Assembly (NCBI RefSeq): GCF_001522545.3
Contig: NC_031781.1
Span: 14,105,277 to 14,169,276 of the forward strand
Reading direction: 5' to 3'
DNA: 64,000 nt
DNA from: Parus major
Lineage: Eukaryota > Chordata > Aves > Passeriformes > Paridae
Below the pieces are notes generated by a model. That model did not search any database and was not told the DNA's origin. It was given only the letters and a program-made list of their open reading frames with translations. Of this stretch, positions 1 through 12,800 are shown piece by piece (positions within the stretch are counted from its first letter, which is position 1; the number at the start of each line of letters is the position of its first letter). Position numbers and translations under genes: made by a program.

Positions 1-3000
1 TGTACAAGGATTCCTCACTTGCACAGAGCTGAGGGAATTAGGCTGCTCCTCCCAAACTGCACTGGATAAGACAGACAGGGGTGTCTGAGGAACCACCACA
101 CTCCTGCCCCTGATAGTGAGGTGATCCCCGATTTTGGAACAAGACTGGCATGCACCAAAACTGCCAATTCTCAAAGGACATGAAATATGGTACATTCCAT
201 CCTAACCTGTTCCAAATTTCAGGTTGGCTTTCCTGACACCAGCAGCTCATCAAGATGTCTGTGCTAGCCAGATATTTCACCTCCTGTGTGAGGAAGGAAA
301 ACTAAACAAAGTAAAACTAGCTGACATGAGGAAAACTGAGAAGCTGTAACTCATACAGAATTGGCCCAGAAATAATCAGATTCCTCACTCCTTTATTTGT
401 TCCTGGACCAGATCCATTCTGTCCAGATAAACTCCTCCTCAGTGCACTGCACAGCTCTGGTGTAATGAAGTGATGGGTCATGCTGGCGCTATCGCATCCA
501 GGATTTATGAGGAGACATTATCACCTCAAATAGGGAATTGGAGGGGGCAGAGAGATTGTGGCTCTGAAAACAAGTCTTTAAGGCATGTTTGGGTGGGTGG
601 GATGCAATCAATCAGATTAAGGTGCTGTGCATGGATCTATCTCCAATGACCTCAGAGAGAATTCCAGCCTACATTGGTACAGGATCTGTTGGTTAGGAAT
701 TCATTAACCATGCACGTCTATTAGCAAAAGCAGGTACACCTCCTACAGGTAATTCAGCATATTTCCTCTCCTGTCCCAAGAGTAAAATGTCCAGTGTTGA
801 TACCAAAGCTGCCTTCCCTGCTGGTCCCCTTTTGTCTCTGTTTGGCATGTTACTCGCATTCTCCGTTCAGCAGCAGCTGTGCAAAGCTGGTCAAACACTC
901 CAAGTTGTTTGGCAAAGTTTTTTTAAGGCTTTTCATCTCCCTGTTTTCCCATGAGGTACCCAAACACAAGTCATCTCTGCTGGCTTTTGGAGCACATTAA
1001 TTCTGAGCACAGCATCACAACTGGCAGGTAATCAGTTAGCTGGAGGTTAAAGTGTAGCATTTTTCCCTAACAAGGGCAACAGAAAGGTGGGAAAGATATT
1101 TCTGATTTAGAACGCTTTTATTTAGGTAATATATTTCCTAATATATTTCCTAGAGGCACACCTTTAAAGACAGCTCATGGGCAATTTCACTAGATGCAAT
1201 CTGAAAACCTCTGGAGGTGGAGGAAAGCTAATCAAAGCAGAATGTCTGATTTATCACTTCAGAAATGCAAGGTGGGGGCATAATAAACTGCAGCCTCAAG
1301 GCTTTGGGCCCTGAAGCACTGCACCACCCTGGATCCATGATGACAGAAAGAGGAATCCTCCAGCTAACATCACTCACACTTATCCTCAGACTGGGGGAGA
1401 TGTTACTGTGAGGGCACAAGGAGGAAACAGAGCAAAAGAACAAGGGCAGGGATGCAGGGGCTCTGGAGCACTCAGCTGGCAGCATGACACAGGAAAAGGG
1501 GTTTGGGGGTCTGACCACACACAGTTTTTGTCACAGTCCCAGTGAAGAGGGAAATGGATCATATCTGCCACATCTTGTAGCCCTGATCTATAGCCAGCTA
1601 ATTGGTAACAGGAGTTTTATGTAAAGATGAACTCGGTGGAATCTTTTAACATGAATATCTCTCAAATAATTTATTTGATTTTGAGCTATCTCCTAGGAAA
1701 CAGTCCATTTGTGTCAGCATTAAGGAGTAGGATGCCATGCATAGTTAGGAATGCCTGTTAACCTCCACCCCTGAAATGCTCATCCCTACAAGACTGGAGG
1801 AGAAAGGGCGGAACGGGACCCGATCTCAAGGGACCATCAGTGGGAGCCTGGCTCTTATTTCTGCTTCAAGAGTTCTCACACCAAATTTATGCCCAAATTC
1901 TGTCATGAGGTGTCAGGGCAAGTGGATGCACAGGTAGCTGACTGAGGTCAGGAATTAATTTGACACATTATGGCTCCAAATTCCACAATGATTTGTGGAT
2001 GTGAAAAACTTTCCTACTCTAATCAACAGAAATATTCATGTGCATGAAATTGGATGGGTAAGATCAGGATTAGTCTCCAGAGAAACAAAACAAAGTAAAG
2101 GCTGTTATTTATCATAGATATGCTGTTGTTTTGAGAGGGGAAAAAAAAAGAAGAAAAATTTGAATTATAGCCATTTGATGGGTAGCATTGCAGTAGACAG
2201 GTTAGGCCTTGTAATCTTCTGGCACCATCAGCAGAGGACTAAATCAAATATGTTTTTACTCACCTTATGTATCTATTAATGCAATCCATTGCAATGGTTA
2301 TTCAATATTTATGTTTGTGTGAATTACTGCATATTTCATTCTCTTTTGAGAACTAGGATAGTTGAAATAGTACAGGATTGCTTTTTATCTGATGGAGCTT
2401 TAATCTTTTGCTTATCATTTGTTTCACCTGAACTGTTGTTCTAAAAACTAAATAAATGAGGTTTTGGTGAGAAGAAATAGCGCTCACCACACTGAGTAAC
2501 ATTTAACACTGCTCATACTGTAGTCAAAGTAGTCAAATTCAACTCTTTAGAAAATAAAGATAACCACTTGCAGAAGTCAGGAAAGACTTTCTTCTCTACT
2601 TAGAAGAATAAACATAGTCTGTAGCCTTTCTCAGTTAGTCATATTCATCATGGCATTCTCAATTTGGTACAAAGTATTTCAGAGAAAAATAGATCAGATT
2701 TCTCTAAATCAGAATATGCCTGTTGCTGCACCCTAGAACTGAGGTTGCAACTCAGCATCTTGTTCCACTCTGCAGTGAAGAACTCTCTGAGGGTTAGATT
2801 GGAGGACAAAATCTGCAAACAGACTGAGGGAAAATTACCTGCCACCTTCTAGGTGCCCACCATTTCTAGGGTGCAGGTGAAAGGTTTGCAACTTCTGTGA
2901 CTAAAAATCTTTGTTCCTCAACCTTGCTCCCAAAGAAATCTTGTTGCATGTATGTTGTTTGGTCCTGGGTCCAGGAAGAAAAGAGAGACATCAAGAAAGT

Positions 3001-4784
3001 CCAGGAAGACATCAGCATGATTCACAATTCAGTTTTCAGAATCAGTGGATATTTTTCTTTGCTTATTCCATATAGGAGCAGTCAAATGGAGAACTTAGAA
3101 TGACCTTAAAAAACTGAAAACAGAAGCAGGAGATAACTCTTAATGCTGCTGTGCCATAATCCATGCTACCCTGAACTGTTCTCCAAGGCAAGAAACAGAA
3201 AAACCCTATCAAGGAAACAGTGCCATAAAACAGAAAAACAAAGTATAAACAGAAAAATAAAACCAGACGCCAATGTGTACCCAAAGGAACTATTAAAAGA
3301 AAAATGCTTGTCAGTATAGGATGCTCCACTGCACACATCTGGTGCACTCAGCAATACAGAACATTTCTTTAATTGCTACACCTGAGACCAAGAGCAAGAA
3401 ATAACTCTAGACACTGATCTCAATGTATTTGGAGACAGGTAGAGATGAGTAGCAGCATGAGGATTTCATTGACTATAATCAAGCAGTTATGCATTACTGC
3501 ACTGAACAGACACGCTCAGGATAGACCTATGCCTCTATAATTTGATGTCTGTTTTTTAAATCCTTCTGGTGCCAGACATTGCAGAGATAACTGTGATAAG
3601 CCTCCCCTGTGGTGTATATCATCCAGTACTTTTTGCACCGTCCAAGATGTCAGTACAGCAATATCCAGTGAAAAGGCAATGGACGAGATGTCAGAGCAGC
3701 TGGACTGACTCCAGTCTGTTGCTTCTTCTCATGGGTTGTCACGAGTCACTGAACTTTTCTGTTCCTGTTTTATTTACTCAGAGTCTAAGTACTGGCTACA
3801 TGTTTAGACAGCACCTTGCATGATGGATCCTCGTTTTCTCTCAGGCCCTTAGAAATGTGTAAGTCAGCATTATTCACATTTCGTGACTTAGACTTTTCCT
3901 CACAACAAACAGTGAAACCTGTGTGTTTATCGAGAGGAAAGGATTCAAAGGCAGGCACAGCACATGAAAGAACATAACTAACACTTGCTCTGAGAAGCTG
4001 TTTGGTGTTTCTAAACTGGAAAATGAAATTGCTCAACAAGCCCTCTTGCTCTATGTCCTTCGCCTCTCAATAGGATGGTGAGAGGTTCCCCACCATTTTT
4101 GTAAGTGGTGTGAGACCATGCAAAGGGTGGGTTAAATACGGATGTTAAAATGTTCACACCCTTCAGAAGTAGTATATTTTGCTCTGAATCCAAACTGAAT
4201 ATTCTGAAATTGCTTTTAATCATTTCTTTCAGAGTACCATCAAGGATTTCCTTTTCTTGCCTCAATTTGCTATAGCTTGTCCTTTGTGAACAGTGGCACA
4301 TCATTGCCAGCTGTCATTATTACCTATGCATTTCTCAGCTGGATTTCCTGTAGACCTGGTGACCCAGTAGTCCATTTACCCAAAATATTCAGTTCTCAGC
4401 CCTGCCATTTCCCAAATCAGGAATGGCATAATCGTGAACTACATTAACTACCTCAAAGCATTCTCATCATTCACAAAATGGAATTTTAGCCATTTGTTGC
4501 CTTACAGCACTTTTGAGGTCAGGCAAACATATTAGTTCAGGTGGGTACCCAGGTGTATATTATACAAGTAACATGATTATACAATTATAATCACGTCCTT
4601 AGGACTGACCAATACTAAATACAGGATACAGAGGTGTCATTAAAAGAGTAACTGGTTTTAGCAGATCTGAGTATGTTCAAATAGTGTCTTTTCCATACAA
4701 TTTGCCCTGCCTTGACACAATTCATTTAAAAGAAGAAATAATTGAATTAAAAGTTATATGGAATGTGTTTTTTTAACACAACAG
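1..4784. other. Non-coding unique sequence, no gene seen
   Basis: AT-leaning, CpG-poor unique DNA without a recognisable exon, repeat family or RNA gene. The only local structure I noted is a perfect 12-bp tandem duplication (unit ATATATTTCCTA) at 1129-1152 and short A-rich runs near 2147-2160. Open frames are all under 100 codons and look like chance. A minus-strand donor-like site (GTGAGT read from about 2263) has no convincing partner acceptor. Confidence 0.8.
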
Positions 4785-4910
4785 AATGTTGCCCAAGTAT
4801 GGTGGCCCAATGCTCCAGTGTACAGCAGTGCAGCTGAGGACAGGACTGTGGGAAGAGCTCAACAACCACAGCAGTCAGTCCTGCCTGTCGTGATCAGACT
4901 GCAATTTCTG
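4785..4910 (+). other. Candidate internal exon, 126 nt (unverified)
   Basis: Seen: an acceptor with a T7 run followed by ACACAACAG, then 126 nt open in one frame, then a good donor (CTG|GTGAGT). The length is exactly 42 codons and both boundaries would be phase 0. The peptide begins NVAQVWWPNAPVYSS and ends PVVIRLQFL. I recognise no domain or family in it. The pyrimidine tract is short. Inference only: it could be a coding or lncRNA exon, or a chance splice pair of the kind that is common in long introns. No matching neighbouring exon was identified. Confidence 0.13.
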
Positions 4911-6889
4911 GTGAGTGTGGGGATCAGTTTCCTGATTTCATCTTTTATAGAGCACAAGCAGAACAGGATATCAACAGCTCCTTTCCTGAAGACCACTGGT
5001 TCATTTTATCTGCATCCTCTATGGACAATGTCAAAAGATGTTACCTCAAAATTGTTAAATTATGATCAAGCCTGAGGCTTGCTTATCCCTCTTCCTTTTG
5101 ATGCTCAGGATTGAATTGTCTGATTTGGTTTGTAGAGAATGTAATGTTTTTTAACCAAGCTGGAATTTTGACCCAGAAAAGAAAACCAAAACACATTAAT
5201 TATCTTGCAATGTGCTCTAATGCTAAATCAGAATAGAAGATGTTCAAATTGTGAAAAAAAAAACAAACTAAAATAAGAATACTCACAACATTCAAAATCC
5301 CAACTATATTGGTCCTGAAAGACTTTCTTATGATAGTTGTTACACACCAATATATTTTCATAGGTACATACAGAACATACATTTACTATGCCATTAAGAG
5401 TTAATAAGGAATGCACGTACACTGATGTATTTCCTTTTTTTCCCCATCTTTAAGAAACTCCTGAGTCATTGAACTTCCAGATCACATTTATCTTTCTCTT
5501 TCATGAAAGATTCCCCTATACAAAGATTTGTGACTAGTTCAATGACAGGAAAATTTTTTTTTCCTGTTTAGAAATATCTCAAACATGAATTTCAGGCCGC
5601 AAATACCTTTTCATTGTGCAACTGCCTTTTCCTCAAAATTACGTTAAACTTATTTAAGGCTTCTATTTCAATTTAATTTAAAATAGATTTCCTGAAGATT
5701 AAAAACCTTTGGGTTTTCTTTTGGCCCTCCCCTTGTTCCTACTTCCCATATAATGATGCTATAATGATTCACTATTTGATGTTCTCTGGCTTCAGACTTA
5801 TAGTATAATTGCCTAATTTCTTATGAGAAAGGCAGATAAGAAAAAATTTCAAGAGGCTTGTAAATAACTGACAAGGACCACAAGACTGCAGTTATTTTAA
5901 ATTTATATCTGAAATGCTTTGCTGTGCCAGCTGAAATACTGTGTTTGTATAGTTGTTCTGTGCAGCCTGTATCATTTATCACTCAGTAACCAGCATGAAC
6001 TGTACATCCTGCTTTAAAACCTCAAAGTATTTTCCTAGTTACCATTACAGCAAGGTATTATATTCTTCTGGAGAACCCATAGTGGAGTAATAAATTGCAT
6101 GACTTTGAGTAAAAGACTCCTCTTTGATTTAACTCTAACCAGTCTTACCAACTAGAAGTTTCCAGTTCTTCATGGTCGCTTGGCTTTCCTGTGCCAAATG
6201 AGCCAGATTTTGATCTCCTCCAGATTTCAGCCTCCTGAAAGTAGTTTTTTTAGCTATTTTTTATTGCACTCCTGAAAAATAATTAAAGAAAAAAACCCTT
6301 AAACTCTGTCTTGAAAGCTGAACTTGCACTATCTTTCCATCCTGGCATTTAACTCTAAGAGGGAATATGGTAATCCAATATATCCAGCTCCCAGCATCAT
6401 GCTGCTGCTCATATGATGAATGTTACAGGTGGTGGTGCTTATGCTAATAAGGAAGTTAATGAGAAAAGCCAGGCTGCTTCATGCTTTGTAAGAAAGAGAA
6501 TGAAACCCTACATTTAGCAACTGGGAAAAAACAAACATTAGAAAGAATGGGTACAACCCAAACAAGATAAAATTCAAGAAAGGAGAAGGAAACTATCATA
6601 ACTAGAAACACCAATGAGTAATGTCAGACATTGTTGTTGTGTAATGCTGCCTTGTTTACATGATTTATGTTAATATTGTTAATTACTTCCTGAAAAATGG
6701 CTGAAATAAGGACTTAAAAATAGGGTGAACAGGTGGAGAGAGAAAAGATCAGAAATCCAGAATAACTTGAGTTTAGATGGGTGTCTACAGATCTCTGCCT
6801 TCATAGGTGAAAACTTCAGGCCTTGTAAAAGGATTCAAATGTAAAAAGATCCCAACAAGATTTTAGTCACAGCAGATAGGTAATTCTTT
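4911..6889. other. Non-coding unique sequence, no gene seen
   Basis: AT-rich unique DNA with several A and T runs (for example the A-rich run near 5254-5265 and the T run near 5550-5560). An acceptor-like pyrimidine tract at about 5425-5448 has no usable donor behind it. Nothing else was recognised. Confidence 0.75.
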
Positions 6890-7075
6890 ATTGGGAGAAT
6901 TGTGATGCTCTGGCACAGATTTCCCAGAAAACCCGAAAACCAGTGGATGGCCAATACCTGGAAGTGTTCAAGGCCAGCTTGGATGGGGCTTTGAGCAACC
7001 TGGTTTAGTGGAAAATGTCCCTGCCCATGGCAGGGTCTTCAGGTCCCTTCCAACACAAACCCTTCTCTGCTTCTG
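6890..7075 (+). mobile_element. CR1 LINE, truncated 3' end
   Basis: About 185 bp match the conserved 3' end of avian CR1 retrotransposons as I know it: the stretch from GGAAGTGTTCAAGGCCAG through GGATGGGGCTTTGAGCAACC to CCCTGCCCATGGCAGGG, followed by AGGTCCCTTCCAAC. The copy lacks its 5' part, as most CR1 copies do. It also appears to miss roughly 20 bp between GGCAGGG and AGGTCCC, where other copies carry a GGTTGGAACTGGATGATC-like segment. The terminal ATTCTATG-type units have decayed to TTCTCTGCTTCTG. No reverse transcriptase frame remains, so it is an immobile fossil. Confidence 0.9.
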
Positions 7076-7135
7076 AGATCACACAAGTGAGAACCTTTGG
7101 TTCAGTCCAGTCTGTCTTTACTTCTGTATCTGCAG

Positions 7136-7185
7136 AGTTTTGCTTTGCAAACAGTGATAACCAAGTAAAAGTGAAGGATGTGCAG
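7136..7185 (+). other. Candidate 50-nt exon next to a CR1 fragment (unverified)
   Basis: Seen: a pyrimidine-rich acceptor ending TATCTGCAG, 50 nt of sequence, then a strong donor (CAG|GTAAGA). One frame is open and reads FCFANSDNQVKVKDVQ after two leading bases; the other two frames hold stops. The exon lies about 60 bp downstream of the CR1 3' end, so exonisation beside a transposon is one reading. No protein family is recognised. It may equally be a lncRNA exon or a cryptic pair. Both splice signals are good by eye, but no partner exon is known. Confidence 0.18.
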
Positions 7186-10100
7186 GTAAGACCAATTTCT
7201 CCAGTTACCTACACTCACAGCTGTGCAGAGGTGAAATGAAATTGTTTACATCATTTCCAGCTTTGGGAGAGCCCCCTTTCCCTCCCTCTCCTCACAGAAA
7301 TCAGTATAATCCTTTAAGTGGAACCATGGTTAAAACCTACCCAAACACCACACAGACAGGTTTTGTTCTGACACATGTGCTGGTGTACAATTTATTCTCT
7401 TTCTGACTATAATTAATTGTAGCTAAGCACTTGACATTCTTCTCTGAGAACACTTCTGGTTTGGCAAAAGTTCAGGGAGAGTTAAAGACCCACCTCCCAG
7501 AGCTATTCTAACCTGGAGAAAAAAAAAAAGAGGATGGGCAGGCAGGTTGAAACACATGGATTAATTGGTGCTAAAGTAAATTAGTATATCTAGAGAGAAG
7601 AGTAGAATAAAAGGAAGGGGTTGTAAGCCTGGATAGGCCTTAAACTGCTCTAAGAAAGGATCTTAGAGGCATTCCTTTGTTTCCTACTTTATCATTAATT
7701 ATTGCTGGTGTTTTGCAAACATAGGCATGTGTACACCAGGTAATGCAGAAGTGTTCTGGAGACCCCCAAGGCAGATAGATGAGGAAACCAGCACGTCTGC
7801 ACAGAGCAGTGCTGGCCACAGACAAACCACTTCAGCTCCCCAGAAGAGCATCACCTCATGGAGATAACTCACTTGGGTACAGCACCAGATCCAGACCTGC
7901 AGCATCCATGCAGCACTTAGATCATGTCTTCCCACAGAGAAACAAAGTGTGGGATGGAGACAGAGAAGTCACTGAATAGAAGAGCACAAACACATTTCTT
8001 CAAAGTATGGAAAATAAACATCCACCACGTTAGATTGCCTTGATGTTTCTGGGCCTGTTTAACAAAGGAATATTCTTGAAAATCAAATTCAGTGTCTGAG
8101 ATGGATTATTTTGTGCTAGTTGACAGTCTGTGAGCATCTTAAATACTGCCCATGAGAGGAATAACCCCATGGAGGAAGATCCACTGCTCCATGGACACAC
8201 CTCAGTTTCAGTCTCCTCACACAAAATGTCCAGTAGAAGTGTCAGCCTCACTGCACACCAGGACCACAGTGACAGTCACTGATGCAGATGTGGCCAACAC
8301 AGGCTCAGCAGAGCCAGGATCCGGGGTTTTTTTATTCAGCAGTAGTTTCCACTGCTCTCTTTGGGAACATGGGGGAAGGAAGCTCAGATAGCATCAGCAG
8401 ATTCTGCCAGGGTCTCGGTGGATTGGTTTGTGTGTATCCCATGAACAGCCTCAGCTTTGGTACCGGTGCTGAATGAGGATACCAGGATGTGGCTCCCAAA
8501 GGAAGATCCCTGGGGCTGCTCATACCTCGCCCCATCCTACAGGGATTTCCAGAGGACATGAAGTTCCTGAGAAGAAGGAACAAATCTCACAGCCTTTTCC
8601 ACTTAAAAATAAACCCATTAAATGAGAGGAAGCAGGGCAGGTGGCTCATTTCCTGAGCTCTGCGACGCTGATTGCAGGGCGAGTCCGGGCTCTGATTCAC
8701 TGGCCAGGTTGGGGCCATTGTCCCAGACAGCCATGCACAGGAAGGAGGGCCCAGTCCCAGCACCTGGGGCCAGCACACAGACACAACACCACACCCTGGC
8801 ACCCCAAACCCAGGTGGGACTCACAGATCCCTGTGCACAGCCAAGCAACTTTCCCCTTCTTTGCTTTCCTCTCCTGATGTTTGAGTACCTGCTGCACTAG
8901 CACAGCACTGAGCTGCTGCTTCCAACAGACCCCAGATACTCCCAGGAAAAAATAAAAAATAATCACAACCTGCACATTTAGTACACATCTGAGAAATCAC
9001 TGACATTTTCCTCTTCCGTGGTTCTGGTTAAAAGAGCAAGCATCAAACTGGAAAGACAAATCACTTCCCACCCCAGATACCGTACTTGGTGATGAGCTTA
9101 TCTAGAAAGCCATGCCAGGAACACTGTGAGCAGGAAAGCACTGATTGACAGCTAAGCCCTTCCTCCCAATTTAAGATATTTTATGTCCTCCTGGGTCCTT
9201 CTTTAAAAGAGCCTTTCCCTTCTCTCGTGCTCCCTGTTCTCTGTGGCAGTGGCTGATAAATTAAGATGACAATATGGATTGATGAGGCTGAATCTGCCCC
9301 CAGCCTGGCTCATCTCTCTCTCCTTGATGCTGCGATGAAGCCGCTGTCCCATGTCTGGCACCCCAGTGTGCATCCAAGGAACAGCTGAAGTCATCATAAA
9401 TCCAGGCTTTCCCAGCAAGATCAAGGAGGAGGAGGGCTCTCAGAGGCCTCCACCGAGGCAGGGGAAGCTGTAACAAGTGTGTGAAAATTAACTGGATTCA
9501 TGTTTTCATTTGATACAGCTACACATATGGGCAGAGGCAGCCCTGCACTCGCTTGGGTCCCATCAGATGCGAAGGCTTTGCGGCTGGGAAGTCCCTTCTG
9601 TTTGTGTCACCCAGCCCGAGTTCCACTCCTCAGCACTCAAAGCACAGCTCCCAGCCTGGGCTGCCTCACTTCCAGATGGGGCTGATAAAGCAAATGCTTG
9701 CACCTGTGTTGTGCAGACATGTATATCCAGAGATTTTGCTGACCACTGTGAAAACAAAGCCTCTAACACATGGATTCAATGAAAATAGGATGGGCAAAGC
9801 TCTGCCCCCACACGCTTGTAGAGCTCAGTAGGAATGAGATGTGTTCATCCTGCTGGTTTAGGATGTCACACATCACTTTCTAGCAAACATGGGCTGAGCA
9901 TTCCTTGCTCCTCACTAATGGCATTACCCTGTCTGCCTCCTGGGAGCTGCTCATTCCTTCTGCACCCAGCACCAGGGAAAGGCTGGTGCATCACTGCCCT
10001 CTCTGCAGACGGAAAGCAGCAGCAGCAGCAGCTTAACTCCTTTCTCCCCACTGTCAGAAAACACAATTGCATCACTGAAAAAGTTACATTTGTCAAATTG

Positions 10101-12559
10101 GCATTACACTTGTCAAACTGCAAAGTAGCTCATAAACCAAGGCCAAGGATTGTGATTCCTCTGAGCCTTCTGGTACTCACTCTGACTCTGTCAATTTAAT
10201 ACCCCAGCAGAACAAGGCTCCTCTCCCCTGTTCTTATCTGAGGATTGAGACTAGATTAATTAAAGTGACTACTTTAATCTTGGAGTTTATGAGTGAAAAC
10301 TGAGCATACTAAAATGGAGAAATGTGTTTTTTCTCCTTAGTATTTTTCATAATATTTCCAGGAAAATGTCTAAATTGATGACAGCACAATATCTCTTCCT
10401 TTAGTTCTGGCCTTACCTTTTCTGTTTTCTGTAAATTAAAAAGGGGAGGGAAAGGTTCAGATTTGCTAGACTTCAAAATTAAATATGTCACTACATAGCT
10501 ATATGCAGAAACAATCACAAGCTGTCATCAGTTTCCTGTTCTGGAGGATTAATAATCTTCATATAAGAGTTTCAGCATTTTTACCATCTTATTAGGGAAA
10601 AACCACAAGCATTAAACTTCTGCACTAGGTGCTAATTCTTTGACACTTTGGGCTTTTTGTCTGTTTTTAAATAGAAAGTATTTGCCCTTCATTCAGGAGG
10701 GAAAAAAAATATCTTTACCTGGAAATCACCCTCTGTGCAATTACCTGTAAGGACTTCAAATGAAGCAAGGCTTCATTACTTTGGAGAAGATTTTCATGTG
10801 AACATAGCTCTCCTCACAGGGGGCTGCCAGCTTTGTTATTAATGGCTGCTCCCTCACATTCTTTTCTTTTGACTGCTGCACTATTGCTGCTGCTGTGGAG
10901 CAGGTCTTGCCCAAGGGGGAAGAGCTGGTGCTTTTGAGGGGGTGGCTGGGTGGTGGCAGTGAGGAGCCAGGTCATTCATTACCCACCAGGTCTACCCAAA
11001 AACAATAATTCACAACTTGCAGAATGCAATCAAGTGCATTCCTCTCCAGGGTGATTAAAGAAATATTCAATTTGGTGCAACTGAGGTACAAAAGCTCTCT
11101 GTATCCTTCCTCTGCCAAGCATAGAAGAATACAAAAACTCCCATATGCCAAAGATGTATCATTTACATGGAATCCAGGCAGCTTCATGCAATCACTGATT
11201 ACACATAATTGTCCCAAAAATGAGGGGCAGGGGGAGTAAATCAGCTTATCAGTGTTCATGGTTTATTTTACTTCTTCCAAAGGAGGAGAAGCATAGGTTT
11301 GCTAGGAATCCTTTTTTCTCTACTAATGATAAAAATCTGAAATGAAGACTTAAATACAGAATAAAAATTCTTAGTTCTGATTTTGTAACTGCATTAATTT
11401 TAAAATCTACAAAGAATATAAAATTGATTTAAAGCCAATTCTCACTAAACAAGAAAAAAGTGGAAGTGGCAATGGATGAAAAATTCAAGCAAACTGTTTG
11501 TTTTCCTTCTCTTGTTTCTCCCAGGCTTCTGCTCCCCCAAATCTCTAGCAATGGTATAAATCACATGCAGGTTTCTTCAAAACATTGCTAAACATCCAGC
11601 AGGAGAAAATGACATTCTACATAACTTAACAGCAGTTGTGCCCTACCATATTAAAAATCAATTATACTTCACATCATGCAGTCTCAACTTACAGCAGATA
11701 TTTGTGGTACTAATTTGAGTTGTCCTGGATAATTAGAGGATCTCTATCTCCATCATTATAAAAAAATTACTTTTGCTCAGATTTGAGATACTAGCAGTGT
11801 TACAGTCATGATGATTTTAATAAAAGCCAGATTGTGAATAGCTCTAATACTCCAAATCTTTAATGGTTATATCCCACAGTATCCACAGAAGAAAATTGAA
11901 CACCTTTATGCCCATTTCAATCAATGGGGACCTGAAGCTCGTCAGTAACAGGGTTTAGACACTCAGAGACAAAAACCCCCTACTTGCCTCCACTTTTAAC
12001 ACATATGTTGCAAAAACCCCAACACAGCCACATGGATGGTGACAGGAAAAAGAGATCAGACCTTTCCTGGAGAGGACCTGAGCTTCCAACACCCACAGGC
12101 TGCTGTCTGTCTTAATGCACTGCAATATTTCTAGTGTCAGCCTGGCTTTATCAGGGGGGATGCAGAAACACAAGCCTCAAATAAGTTATAGAATATGGTA
12201 GTGGGGAAAAAACAAGAAAAGTGCTGGAGATTTGCCTGCAGCAGGGAGAGGGTTATTTGCCTCGAAAGGGTTATTGTTTCAGAATTGTTTGATGAAATAA
12301 TAAACAAAATACTGCACTGCTAATAGTTTCTGTAGACCCATGCTGCCTTGCAATGCAGAGGAGGATGTGTACTCCCTGCCCAGAGAGGGCTTCCTGCATA
12401 GTTTCAATGTGAAGGAACACGCACTCATTTGTCAATGACAAAAAGCTAGAATGCAATTTCATAGCCTTAGTGCTTTCTCTTAAGCAGAAATAGTCCCATC
12501 AACATTTGAGGTGTTTAAGGAGATTCAGAAGGTTTAATGCTCAGGCTTCTTTTCTAAAT
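7186..12559. other. Non-coding unique sequence, no gene seen
   Basis: Mixed-composition unique DNA. It holds a short CAG run (about 10017-10032), inside an ATG-started frame of 121 codons at 9834-10199 that has no recognisable protein and lacks splice support. A very strong acceptor-like tract ends at about 11525 (TTCTCTTGTTTCTCCCAG), but the donors behind it are weak. Around 8590-8830 the base composition is more GC-rich, without a recognised repeat. No transposon family was identified. Confidence 0.7.
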
Positions 12560-12800
12560 TGAATTAAGACTGCACTGAACCAACGTTGCAAAGGACAAAG
12601 GTCAAAGCTTTATTTATATAATACGAGGATGTAATGCAATAACCGGCTGTTGGAGGCACGTAAGTAAAAGATCAGGGACAAAGCTGCAGACAGGATGTCA
12701 GCAGTGCACAGGGAATTAGCCATGCAACTCCCTCTCATTAATTACAGATACGCACGTCCGAACCACCATACATCATTATGAAGGCGTGCCCAGCAGTAAC
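12560..12800. promoter_or_regulatory. Possible conserved regulatory block
   Basis: This block differs from its surroundings: it keeps several CpGs in an otherwise CpG-poor region, contains a DR1-type nuclear-receptor site at 12592-12604, and includes TTAATTA-like homeodomain cores near 12737-12745. It has no long open frame. Conservation cannot be shown from one sequence, so calling it a conserved non-coding element is inference from texture only. Confidence 0.22.
12592..12604 (+). promoter_or_regulatory. DR1 nuclear-receptor motif
   Basis: The sequence AGGACAAAGGTCA is a direct repeat of AGGTCA-type half-sites spaced by one base, with a single mismatch in the first half-site. Such DR1 elements are known binding sites for HNF4, RXR heterodimers with PPAR, and COUP-TF. 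Occupancy is inference; a 13-bp motif at this match quality also occurs by chance. Confidence 0.35.

Noticed and set aside
9834..10199. 121-codon plus-strand ATG frame with a five-glutamine run
   Set aside because: The Q run is a short CAG repeat; the rest matches nothing I know, lacks splice context and is within chance expectation.
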